19,537 nt of DNA from an uncultured Clostridia bacterium (GTDB lineage Bacteria; Bacillota; Clostridia; TANB77; CAG-508), in NCBI GenBank assembly GCA_944391155.1, contig CALXSO010000083.1, forward strand, positions 1-19,537, given 5' to 3'. Below are positions 5,699-13,955 of the stretch, one piece after another (the first letter of the stretch is position 1; every line of letters starts with the position of its first letter). Both the position numbers and the translations under genes were made by a program. Below the pieces are notes generated by a model that had not been told where the DNA came from, did not search any database, and saw only the letters and a program-made list of their open reading frames with translations.

Positions 5699-7925
5699 TT
5701 GGAAATCAAAGGAGAAATAGAAGATATAATCTACCAAAATGAAATAAATAGTTATACAATAGCAGTTTTTGACACTGAAGAAGAAGAAACTACAATAGTT
5801 GGGTATTTACCATTTGTAAAAAAAGGAGATTGCCTAAAACTTCAGGGTAATTTTGTAGAACATAAAGAATATGGAAGACAATTTAAAATTTCTACATTCG
5901 AAAAAATCATGCCTCAAACAGCACAAGCAATACAAAAATATTTAGCAAGTGGGAATATAAAAGGAATAGGGGAGATTACGGCAAAAAGAATAGTAGATAA
6001 ATTTGGAGATAATACAACATATATACTAAAAAATGACTATGAAAAATTAGCATTAATAAAAGGTATAACTTTAGCAAAAGCAAAGGAAATATCAGAAAGT
6101 TTTGTTGAGAATCAAGAAGTTTGGCAGATAGTAAGTTTCCTTGAAAAATTTGGAATAGGAATAGAAAATGCAAAAAAAATTTATGATAAATTAGGAATGG
6201 ATAGTATTGAACAAATAGAAAAAGACCCATATATATTAATAGATTTGACAAGAGGAGTAGAATTTAAAAAAATAGATGATATGGCACTAGAATTGGGGAT
6301 TTATTATGAAAATGAAAAGCGAGTAGAAAGTGGAATAAAATATGCACTTATTCGAGCAACAACAAATGGACATTCATGTACACTTAAAGAAAATTTAATA
6401 GAGTTTGTGATTTCATTATTAGATGTGAGTTCAGATTGTATAGAAGATAATTTGATAAATTTAAAAGCAAAAAGTGAAATAGTAATTGAAAAAAGGGAAG
6501 AGCAAGAATGGATTTATTTAGAAAGTTTTTATCAAACTGAAATGGAAATAGCGTCAAAGATATTGTCACTTGAAAAAAGTAAAAATATGAAGGAAATAAA
6601 AAATGTTGTACAAGCATTAAAAAAAGTAGAAAAAAATTCAGATATAGACTTATCTGAAAAACAAAGAGAAGCAATACTTTCCATAAATGACCATAATGTT
6701 AATATAATAACTGGAGGACCAGGAACAGGAAAAACTACAATAATAAAAACTATAATAGAATTATATGAGCAAAGGGGAAAGAAAGTAGTGCTTGCAGCAC
6801 CAACCGGAAGGGCAGCTAAAAAAATGACAGAAGCAACTGGAAAAGAAGCATCTACATTGCATAGATTATTAGGAATTGGAAAGTTGGATGATGAAGGAGT
6901 ATATTCAAGACATAGTAATTTTGAGGGAGAACCTATTGATGCAGATGTTATAGTAGTGGATGAATTGTCAATGGTGGATATGTTTGTGATGCATCATCTA
7001 TTAAAATGCATATATAGAGGTACAAAATTAATTTTAGTAGGAGATAGTGACCAGCTACCATCAGTAGGACCAGGAAGTGTTTTGAAAGATTTAATTTTAT
7101 CAGAAAAAATTCCGGTTGTTCATTTAGATAAAATTTTTAGACAAGCAGCAAAATCTAAGATAATATTAAATGCACATAGAGTTAATCAAGGAGAACCTTT
7201 TTTGGCAAAGGAAGATGTAGAAACAGAGGTAAATGAAGATTTCTTTTTTGTTAAAGAAGTGTCTCAAGAAAAAATACTAAATGAGGTATTATCATTGTGT
7301 ACAGGAAGGTTAAAAAATTTTGGAGATTATGATTTTTTTGAAAATATTCAAGTCTTAACACCAACAAAGAAGGGATTGCTCGGAACAAAAGAGTTAAATA
7401 GTCAATTACAAAATGTACTAAATCCAAATGTGAATAATTTACCAGAAAAAATGAGTTTAGGTGCAATATATAGAGCTGGCGATAGAATTATGCAAATTAA
7501 AAATAATTATGATATTTATTGGGAAAAAGAAAATGATTTGGGTAAAAAAGAAGCAGGTAACGGAGTATTTAACGGAGAAATGGGCACAATAGTGTCTGTG
7601 GATGATTTTCAAAAAGTTGTTGAAATAAGGTTTGATGATGATAAAGTTGCAATTTATGGATTTTCAGAGTTGGATCAAATTGAACATAGTTATGCTATTA
7701 CAATACATAAAGCTCAGCGGTAGTGAATTTGATGTGGTTATTATGGTTTTGCCAAGATCTGCACCTATGCTTTTGACAAGAAATTTGTTGTATACAGGAA
7801 TAACTAGAGCTAGAAAATTATTAATAATTTTGGGGGAAAATCAGGTTGTGGAATATATGATTCAAAATGTAGATAGTAAGAAAAGGAATACAGGGTTGTT
7901 GTATAAGTTGCAAAATTTAGAGTAG
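5699..7925 (+). pseudogene. recD2: RecD2-type SF1B DNA helicase, interrupted by a one-base insertion
   Basis: RecD2 is a RecBC-independent 5'-3' DNA helicase involved in DNA repair and replication-fork maintenance. The first frame gives 674 residues from a TTG start (AAGGAG 7 bases upstream). These include an OB-like N-terminus, helix-hairpin-helix repeats (about 82-107, GNIKGIGEITAKRIVD), Walker A GGPGTGKTT (about 339-347) and Walker B VVDELSMVD (about 419-427). It stops at TAG 7721-7723 in the middle of the motif HKAQGSE. One extra base, most simply C7718 in CAGCGGTAG, causes this. Removing it restores HKAQGSEFDVVIMVLP and then YTGITRARKLLIILGE, giving one 741-residue protein of normal RecD2 size. 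As written the product lacks motif VI with its arginine finger and should be inactive. This is a sequencing error, a recent mutation or, less likely, recoding. No homopolymer is present at the site. Confidence 0.88.
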
Positions 7926-8041
7926 ATAATTGGCTTTAGCTTAGATTTTGTTTTTTTATTATGATTTTATTGATTTTTTGCTTTTGTGTATTTGAATTTT
8001 TGGAAAGGTGGTAATTTGCAAAAAAAAATATAGTAGATAAA

Positions 8042-8689
8042 ATGATTGATATTATTTTTCCAAATGTGTGTGGATTTTGTGGAAAAATAAATGATAATAA
8101 TTTATGTAAGAAATGTGAAAATATACTAAAAAGATATTTTGTTATAAGGCAGGAAAAAATAAGTAATGAATATTATGATGAAATAATTTCATTTTTTAAT
8201 TATGATGGTTTTATTAGAGATAGTATACTTGGATATAAATTTAAAGAAAAACCATATATGGCAAAATCATTTGTGGAATTTTTGTTAAAACAGGATATTT
8301 TGCTTGAAATAATAAAAACATATGATAAAATTATACCAGTTCCTATAAGTAAGAAGAGATATAAGGAGAGAGGATATAATCAAAGCTTTTTAATAGCAAA
8401 AGAAATTTCTAATTTTGTAAATATAGAGGTTTTGGATGATTGTTTGTTTAAAACAAAAAATATTATAGAACAGAGTAAATTGGGTAGAGAAGATAGAGTC
8501 AAAAATGTACAAGGAGTATATGCTTTAAAAAATTTGCAAATAATAAATAATAAAAAAATTTTATTAGTAGATGATATATACACAACAGGAAGTACAGTGA
8601 ATGAATGTAGTCGAATTTTGCTTAAGGCAAATCCATCTGAAATTGGAATTTTAGTTTTAGCAACAACAAATGAGGGAAATAGGGAGTGA
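8042..8689 (+). CDS. comF: ComF-family phosphoribosyltransferase-like competence protein
   Basis: ComF proteins join a small zinc finger to a phosphoribosyltransferase fold and assist uptake and processing of single-stranded DNA in transformation; in B. subtilis ComFC works with the ComFA helicase. The sequence has IIFPNVCGFCGK...LCKKC (a four-cysteine finger, residues about 9-28), PVPISKKRYKERGYNQS in the middle and the PRPP loop KILLVDDIYTTGSTVNEC near residue 180. The 215 residues are a normal length. The start is uncertain: the ATG at 8042 has no Shine-Dalgarno site, while GGAAAGGTGG (8002-8011) precedes a TTG at 8016 that is out of frame across a nine-A tract. No comFA is nearby. The next gene starts 4 bases after the stop, which suggests coupled translation. 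Confidence 0.88.
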   Translation: MIDIIFPNVCGFCGKINDNNLCKKCENILKRYFVIRQEKISNEYYDEIISFFNYDGFIRDSILGYKFKEKPYMAKSFVEFLLKQDILLEIIKTYDKIIPVPISKKRYKERGYNQSFLIAKEISNFVNIEVLDDCLFKTKNIIEQSKLGREDRVKNVQGVYALKNLQIINNKKILLVDDIYTTGSTVNECSRILLKANPSEIGILVLATTNEGNRE

Positions 8690-8693
8690 TATT

Positions 8694-10679
8694 GTGGAAG
8701 ATTTAGTTGAGAGTATTTTGGATTATGTAAGATCTGATTATACAGATTATGCAATAATGATAAATGGAGAATGGGGCTCTGGAAAAACTTATTTTTGGAA
8801 TAATAAAGTAAGAAAAAAAATAGAGTCAATGCATCTTAATGGAAAAAAATTTACAACAATTTATATGTCATTGTATGGAATTTCAAATTTAGAGGAAATT
8901 AGTAAAAAAATATTTATAGAGACAACACAGTTAATGGATAAAAATTTAAGAAAATATATGGATGCAAATGAACAAACAACAATTCCTGAATATGCTAAAA
9001 CTGGATTGGACATGGCTAATTTCTTTGGTGTTACACAAAATGGTGATAAGGTAGATTATGCTGATTTTTTTGCAACTGATGATAAAGTTTTGTGTTTTGA
9101 TGATCTTGAAAGAGCAAATGTTGATGTTATTGATATATTAGGATATATAAATAATTTTGTAGAACATGATCATATTAAAACTATAATTATATGTAATGAA
9201 AAAGAATTGTCAACAAAATTAAAAAGTTCTAATCTAGAAATGAAAACTTTTATTGCGACTTATCTACTTGATAAACAAGGTGAATTAAACAAGACTGATA
9301 AACCAATGGTTGAAAAAATTCAAAATAAAATAGAAAGAGTATTTGATAAGGCAAATGATTATGAAAGAATTAAGGAAAAATTGATTGGAGAAACTTTTGA
9401 ATATGCTCCAAAATTCGATTATATAATAAATGGGATATTAATGAGATATGAAAATGATCCTGATCTAATTAGATTTTTAAGAGAAAACACTAGATTGATA
9501 ATAGCTACTTTTGAAAGAAGTGGAACAAGAAATTTAAGAATTTTAAAACATTCGTTAAATGATTTTAAAAAAATTTATGAAATGCTAAATAAAAATTATC
9601 CAAATACAAGTTATAGAGTGATTCAAACAATGCTAATATTTACAATAGCAATTTCGTTTGAGATTAAAGCAGGTAAAATAACAAAGGATAAGTTTATAAA
9701 TATAAAAGATAATGAAGAATATAAGTCAATATTGGTTTCTTCAAGAGTTTTAATGGATAATAGACAATTTTATATAAAAGAATTTGACAGTAATTATTAT
9801 TATAATTTCAAATCAGATTATAGATTTTTTAAATTTATAGAATATTATGTAAGAACAAGAATTTTCGATATGAAAATCTTTAAAAAAGATATGGAAACAA
9901 TAAGAAATACAATAGATACAGAAAACTTACCAGGATATAAGAGATTACTTACAGAAGAATATTGGAAAATATCAGACGATGAATTTGGAAATGTGATATC
10001 ATCAATAATAGAAGATGTTAAGGAAGGTAGTTTGGAATTAATTGATATTGTAAAAATATATGCTTATTTTAGTTATTTTTCAAAAAAACATCTTATAGAT
10101 TATGATATAAAAACATTAAAAAGCGTATTTTTTAATGGAATGAATTTGTCATCACTCAGATCAAAATATTGTAATAATGTAGATGAGGAGTTGGCAAAAA
10201 TTGCTGTTGATGGTTGGAATGATGACATGGAAGAGATATTAAAACATTTTAATAATTTGAATACACAATTATTAGATAAGATGTATAAAGAAAAAGCAGA
10301 AGAAATATTTAAGTGTATTCCTATGAAGATGGAACAGTTTTATGAATTGTTTGATAGAGAATGTATGAATGTTCCAATATTTAAATACTATGATGTTTTT
10401 CAATTGTTTCAAAGAATTTCTTGTACAAGTAATGAAGACATTGTTTTAATTAAGGAGAAGCTAGTTAATAGAGCTAATAAATATACAAAAGAAATAGAAC
10501 CAGAAATGAAAAATATAAAACAATTAAAACAGGTGCTAGATAATTATTTAGAAGAAAAAGATACAACAATAAAAATAGTAATGTTGAGAGAATTTTCAAA
10601 AGCATTAGGACATATTTTGGATAAATATAAAACATCATTTCTACCTAAAAAGGAAAAAATCGACGAAGAAAATAAATAA
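8694..10679 (+). CDS. KAP-like P-loop NTPase of unknown function
   Basis: This is a 661-residue soluble ATPase. Near the N-terminus is Walker A GEWGSGKT (residues 25-32), and at about 133-141 is Walker B LCFDDLERA. Both match the KAP/YobI-type NTPase pattern (GxWGSGKT, FxDDLxR). An IIICNEKEL strand and a conserved-looking RSGTRNLRILKHSLNDF helix follow. The C-terminal half is helical and charged, with no domain I can name, and no TM segment is evident. KAP ATPases occur in several anti-phage systems, but no effector gene lies beside this one, so defence is only a possibility. I chose GTG 8694 with AGGGAG 7 bases upstream; an ATG at 8670 lies inside comF and lacks a ribosome-binding site. The gene sits between two core genes and is likely accessory. 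Base composition is like its neighbours. Confidence 0.75.
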   Translation: MEDLVESILDYVRSDYTDYAIMINGEWGSGKTYFWNNKVRKKIESMHLNGKKFTTIYMSLYGISNLEEISKKIFIETTQLMDKNLRKYMDANEQTTIPEYAKTGLDMANFFGVTQNGDKVDYADFFATDDKVLCFDDLERANVDVIDILGYINNFVEHDHIKTIIICNEKELSTKLKSSNLEMKTFIATYLLDKQGELNKTDKPMVEKIQNKIERVFDKANDYERIKEKLIGETFEYAPKFDYIINGILMRYENDPDLIRFLRENTRLIIATFERSGTRNLRILKHSLNDFKKIYEMLNKNYPNTSYRVIQTMLIFTIAISFEIKAGKITKDKFINIKDNEEYKSILVSSRVLMDNRQFYIKEFDSNYYYNFKSDYRFFKFIEYYVRTRIFDMKIFKKDMETIRNTIDTENLPGYKRLLTEEYWKISDDEFGNVISSIIEDVKEGSLELIDIVKIYAYFSYFSKKHLIDYDIKTLKSVFFNGMNLSSLRSKYCNNVDEELAKIAVDGWNDDMEEILKHFNNLNTQLLDKMYKEKAEEIFKCIPMKMEQFYELFDRECMNVPIFKYYDVFQLFQRISCTSNEDIVLIKEKLVNRANKYTKEIEPEMKNIKQLKQVLDNYLEEKDTTIKIVMLREFSKALGHILDKYKTSFLPKKEKIDEENK

Positions 10680-10700
10680 TTAAATAAATTAAAAAATAAT

Positions 10701-10729
10701 GTATAAAATCTTCCTCTTTTGTCATAATA
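10701..10729 (+). promoter_or_regulatory. Sigma-G-like promoter of spoVT
   Basis: GTATA (10701-10705), 17 bases, then CATAATA (10723-10729) fits the forespore sigma-G pattern (GnATR / CATnnTA). In B. subtilis spoVT is transcribed by sigma-G, which supports the reading. The start codon is 33 bases downstream. Confidence 0.55.
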
Positions 10730-10762
10730 GTAGTAGACATAAATTATAAAAGGAGGAAAATT

Positions 10763-11317
10763 ATGAAAGCAACAGGAGTTGTAAGAAGAATAGATGATTT
10801 AGGTAGAGTAGTTATACCAAAAGAAATAAGAAAAACTTTAAGAATAAAAGAAGGTGACCCTTTAGAAATATTTACAGATCGTGAGGGACAAGTGATATTA
10901 AAAAAATATTCTCCAATAGGAGAACTTTCAGAATTTGCGTCTGGATATGCTGAAACACTTTCAAAGACAACAGGACATATTGCATGTATTACAGATAAGG
11001 ATACAATAATAGCAGTTTCAGGAGGTTCTAAAAAAGAGTTTTTGGAACAGGATGTGAGTAAAGAATTAGAACAATTGATGGAGGATAAAGAAGTATATAC
11101 TAGTAAAGCTAATAGTGATATTTCAATGCCAATAACGAAGAATGATAATCCTGAAAGAAAGTATAATGCACAAGTGGTATATCCAATTATTTCAAATGGG
11201 GATACAATCGGTACAGTTATTTTAATGTCAAAAGATTCTAAATCTAAGATGAATGAGGTTGAGAAAAAAGTTGCTCAATCTGCTGCAACTTTTTTAGGTA
11301 GTCAAATGGAAATATAG
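10763..11317 (+). CDS. spoVT: Stage V sporulation protein T, AbrB-family regulator
   Basis: SpoVT is a forespore transcription regulator that tunes sigma-G-dependent genes and spore germination. The N-terminal 50 residues are an AbrB-type DNA-binding domain (MKATGVVRRIDDLGRVVIPK, then RKTLRIKEGDPLEIF). The rest is a GAF-like domain, with GHIACITDKDTIIAVSGG, VVYPIISNGDTIGTVIL and a C-terminal helix ending AATFLGSQMEI. The length, 184 residues, is close to the B. subtilis protein. It has AAGGAGG before the ATG, a sigma-G-like promoter and its own hairpin terminator, so it is a single-gene unit. Its presence is the best sign that the organism can form spores or descends from spore formers. Confidence 0.95.
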   Translation: MKATGVVRRIDDLGRVVIPKEIRKTLRIKEGDPLEIFTDREGQVILKKYSPIGELSEFASGYAETLSKTTGHIACITDKDTIIAVSGGSKKEFLEQDVSKELEQLMEDKEVYTSKANSDISMPITKNDNPERKYNAQVVYPIISNGDTIGTVILMSKDSKSKMNEVEKKVAQSAATFLGSQMEI

Positions 11318-11322
11318 TTAAT

Positions 11323-11354
11323 AGGACGTTTAGCTTATACTAGACGTTCTTTTT
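11323..11354 (+). terminator. spoVT intrinsic terminator
   Basis: An 11-bp stem (11323-11333 with 11340-11350, two G-U pairs), a 6-base loop and a T-run at 11350-11354, six bases after the stop codon region. Confidence 0.85.
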
Positions 11355-11414
11355 AATTAACATCAACTTAAGAAATGAAGGAATTAGATAAAATATCTTG
11401 AAAAATCAATATAT

Positions 11415-11443
11415 TTGATATACAATAGTATTGCAATTATAAA
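11415..11443 (+). promoter_or_regulatory. Promoter of the pgk gene cluster
   Basis: TTGATA (11415-11420), 17 bases, TATAAA (11438-11443), about 45 bases before pgk. It lies after the spoVT terminator, so the cluster starts here rather than with gap. Confidence 0.65.
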
Positions 11444-11488
11444 AAGGGGCATAATGTAAATAGAGTTAATTTTTAGGAGGGATTCATG

Positions 11489-12673
11489 ATGAATAAAAAA
11501 ACAGTAAAAGATATTGATTTAAAAGGAAAGAGAGTTTTTGTAAGATGTGATTTTAATGTTCCAATGGATGAGAATCAGAATATTACAGATAATACAAGAA
11601 TTGTAGCAGCTTTACCAACAATAAAATATTTGTTAGAACAAAATTGTAAAATTATATTAGCATCACATTTAGGAAGACCAAAGGGAGAATTTAAACCAGA
11701 ATTTTCTTTAAAACCAGTTGCTAAGGAATTATCAAAATTATTAGACAGAGAAGTTATAATGGCAAAAGATGTTGTAGGAGAAGAGACTATACAAAAAGCA
11801 TTAAATTTAAAAGAAAGAGAAATAATGCTTTTAGAAAATGTTAGATTTCATAAAGAAGAGACAGAGAATGATCCTGAATTCGCAAAAAAATTAGCTTCAA
11901 TGGCAGAAGTTTTTGTAAATGATGCTTTTGGAACAGCACATAGAGCTCATAGTTCAACAACAGGAATAGCTGATTATTTACCTGCTGTATCAGGATTCTT
12001 GATTGAAAAAGAATTAAAATTTTTAGGAAATGCTGTAAACAATCCTGAAAGACCTTTTGTTGCAATTTTAGGAGGAGCAAAAGTGTCTGATAAAATAGGA
12101 GTAATAGATAGCCTTCTAGAAAAAGTAGATACATTGATGATTGGTGGAGGAATGGCATATACATTTTTTAAAGCACAAGGTTATGAAGTAGGTAATTCAA
12201 TTTGTGAAATGGATAAATTGGATTTAGCAAAATCAGCAATGGAAAAGGCAAAACAAAAAGGTGTAAAATTATTATTACCAGTAGATACAAAAGTAGGAAA
12301 AGAATATAAAGAAGATACAGAAAGTAAAATTGTAAAATGTACAGAAATCCCATCAGATTGGGAAGGTTTTGATATAGGAACAGAAACTATAAAAATCTTT
12401 ACAGAAGAATTAAAAACTGCAAAAACAGTAGTATGGAATGGTCCTTTAGGATTATTTGAATTTCCACAATTTGCAATAGGTACAAATGCAATAGCAAAGG
12501 CTTTGGCAGAACTTGATGCAACAACAATAATTGGAGGAGGAGATTCAGCAGCTGCTGTAAAGAAAGCAGGACTAGAAGATAAGATGACACATATTTCTAC
12601 AGGTGGAGGAGCATCACTTGAATTTTTAGAGGGAAAGAAATTACCAGGAATAGAGTGTTTATTAGATAAATAA
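11489..12673 (+). CDS. pgk: Phosphoglycerate kinase
   Basis: This cytoplasmic glycolytic enzyme transfers the acyl phosphate of 1,3-bisphosphoglycerate to ADP, giving 3-phosphoglycerate and ATP. The 394 residues are normal. The family signature GKRVFVRCDFNVPMD lies near the start, followed by LASHLGRPKGE, LLENVRFHKEE, NDAFGTAHRAHSST, the nucleotide-side ILGGAKVSDKIGVI, GNGPLGLFEFP-type strand (WNGPLGLFE) and the C-terminal GGGDSAAAV...STGGGASLEFLEGK. Two ATGs stand together; I prefer 11489 because AGGAGG (11475-11480) is then 8 bases away. It leads the cluster pgk, NUDIX, kinase-like, tpiA, gpmI and has its own promoter. gap, the usual upstream partner in Firmicutes, is absent here. Confidence 0.97.
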   Translation: MNKKTVKDIDLKGKRVFVRCDFNVPMDENQNITDNTRIVAALPTIKYLLEQNCKIILASHLGRPKGEFKPEFSLKPVAKELSKLLDREVIMAKDVVGEETIQKALNLKEREIMLLENVRFHKEETENDPEFAKKLASMAEVFVNDAFGTAHRAHSSTTGIADYLPAVSGFLIEKELKFLGNAVNNPERPFVAILGGAKVSDKIGVIDSLLEKVDTLMIGGGMAYTFFKAQGYEVGNSICEMDKLDLAKSAMEKAKQKGVKLLLPVDTKVGKEYKEDTESKIVKCTEIPSDWEGFDIGTETIKIFTEELKTAKTVVWNGPLGLFEFPQFAIGTNAIAKALAELDATTIIGGGDSAAAVKKAGLEDKMTHISTGGGASLEFLEGKKLPGIECLLDK

Positions 12674-12697
12674 TAATAAGTTAAAAGGATGTTTAAA

Positions 12698-13345
12698 ATG
12701 AGCGAATTTATTAAATCTTTACAAGTAAATCAAGCAAAAAATCCAAGAGAAAATCGAGATGAAAAATTTTATAAAATCTATGATAAAAATAGAGAAGGTA
12801 AAAAAATCTATAGAGGAAGAACAATAAAAGAAGCTAATAGCGAGTATTATTTAGGTGGTGTATCTTGTTTTGTAATAAATGAAGATGTAAAGATACTTGT
12901 TGAAAAAAGGGCAAATACAAATATTACAGCCGGAGCATATGATTTATGCTCTGGACATATTGATAATAATGAGACACCTACTCAAGCTATGATTAGTGAA
13001 TATGTGGAAGAATTACATAAAGGAACACAGGAAGAGCAAGAAAGAGCAAGAAATGAAGCTATTCAAAATTTAATTAAATTAGATGAATTAGATTTAGTTT
13101 TTAAAGATAAAGGAAAAGAAAGAAAATTTTTTATACAATTTTATGCATTGAAAACAAAAATAAATAAAATAATAGCACAAAAAGAAGAAGTTGATTCAAT
13201 TCAATGGCTTGAAATGGAAGAAGTTTTTGATATGATACGTCAAGGGAAAACTAAGTTTCCTTATGACAAAAGATATGAAAAAATGTTTGATAAAATAAAA
13301 GAAATTTTTAGGCAAAAAAAACAAAATAATATACTAGAAAAGTAA
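12698..13345 (+). CDS. NUDIX hydrolase, IPP-isomerase-like type
   Basis: NUDIX enzymes cleave or rearrange compounds with a diphosphate linked to another group, such as nucleotide sugars, NDPs or isoprenyl diphosphates. The box runs from residue 86: G-x5-E-x7-S-E-x2-E-E-L. The two glutamate pairs that bind metal are present, but the usual Arg before them is Ser. The segment ITAGAYDLCSGHID resembles the branch that includes isopentenyl diphosphate isomerase and related hydrolases. An insertion rich in Glu and Gln follows the box. The 215-residue length counts from the ATG at 12698, with AAAAGG 9 bases before it; an ATG at 12689 would abut that site. The gene lies 24 bases after pgk and 14 bases before the next gene, so it is part of the operon. 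The substrate is unknown. Confidence 0.82.
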   Translation: MSEFIKSLQVNQAKNPRENRDEKFYKIYDKNREGKKIYRGRTIKEANSEYYLGGVSCFVINEDVKILVEKRANTNITAGAYDLCSGHIDNNETPTQAMISEYVEELHKGTQEEQERARNEAIQNLIKLDELDLVFKDKGKERKFFIQFYALKTKINKIIAQKEEVDSIQWLEMEEVFDMIRQGKTKFPYDKRYEKMFDKIKEIFRQKKQNNILEK

Positions 13346-13359
13346 AAGAGTGAGGAAAA

Positions 13360-13935
13360 ATGGTAATAGCATTGGCTGGAGTAACAGGAGTGGGAAAATC
13401 ATATTTAAAAAATCAAATTCATGATAAACTAGGAATAGAATTGCAAACAATAGTAACAACAAGAAGAAAAAGAAATGGAGAAGTTGATGGATTCGATAAA
13501 ACTTATGTAAACGATAATGAATTTGAAATCTTAAAGAATAATAAGGAAATAGTTGCTACTTTTGAACTTTTAGGAAATAAATATGGTTATCCAAGAAAAC
13601 AGATGGAATCAGATAGAGTAAGTGTAGTTGAGTTACATTATTCTAATATATATAATTTTAGAAAAGAAGTAAAAGATGTTTTTGCAATATATATGATACC
13701 TAAAAATATCGAATTTGCAATTGAAAAATTAAAAGATAGAAACCTACCTAAAGAAGTTGAAGAAAAAAGAATTAAAGAAATTGAAGAACATATTAAAAAT
13801 TTTAAAAATGATGAAAATTTAAGAGAACAATTTGACTATATTTTATATAATGATTATACAGACAATACAGTTCAAGAGATTATAAAAATTGTTAAAAATT
13901 ATATTTCTAGAAAAGAAAAGATTATTAAAACATAA
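13360..13935 (+). CDS. Guanylate-kinase-like P-loop kinase, divergent
   Basis: The 191 residues follow the guanylate kinase layout: P-loop GVTGVGKS (residues 7-14), the GMP-binding segment TTRRKRNGEVDGFDKTYV, NKYGYPRKQ (like NxYGTP) and an Arg-containing lid region, KDRNLPKEVEEKRI. True guanylate kinases turn GMP and ATP into GDP and ADP. Here the usual acidic strand (DIDxQG) reads VVELHYSNIYN, and the protein is quite divergent, so the acceptor may be another nucleotide or a modified one. It is 14 bases after a NUDIX gene and 20 bases before tpiA, in one transcription unit. The tight pairing suggests that the two proteins act on related phosphorylated compounds. A dedicated housekeeping gmk would be expected elsewhere in the genome. 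Confidence 0.75.
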   Translation: MVIALAGVTGVGKSYLKNQIHDKLGIELQTIVTTRRKRNGEVDGFDKTYVNDNEFEILKNNKEIVATFELLGNKYGYPRKQMESDRVSVVELHYSNIYNFRKEVKDVFAIYMIPKNIEFAIEKLKDRNLPKEVEEKRIKEIEEHIKNFKNDENLREQFDYILYNDYTDNTVQEIIKIVKNYISRKEKIIKT

Positions 13936-13955
13936 TAATGATAAGGAGGATTGCT

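Noticed and set aside
7718..7723. Reassigned CGG or TAG codon to explain the recD2 break
   Set aside because: Reading CGG or TAG as an amino acid would not restore the downstream frame; only a one-base shift does. Other genes in the window end normally.
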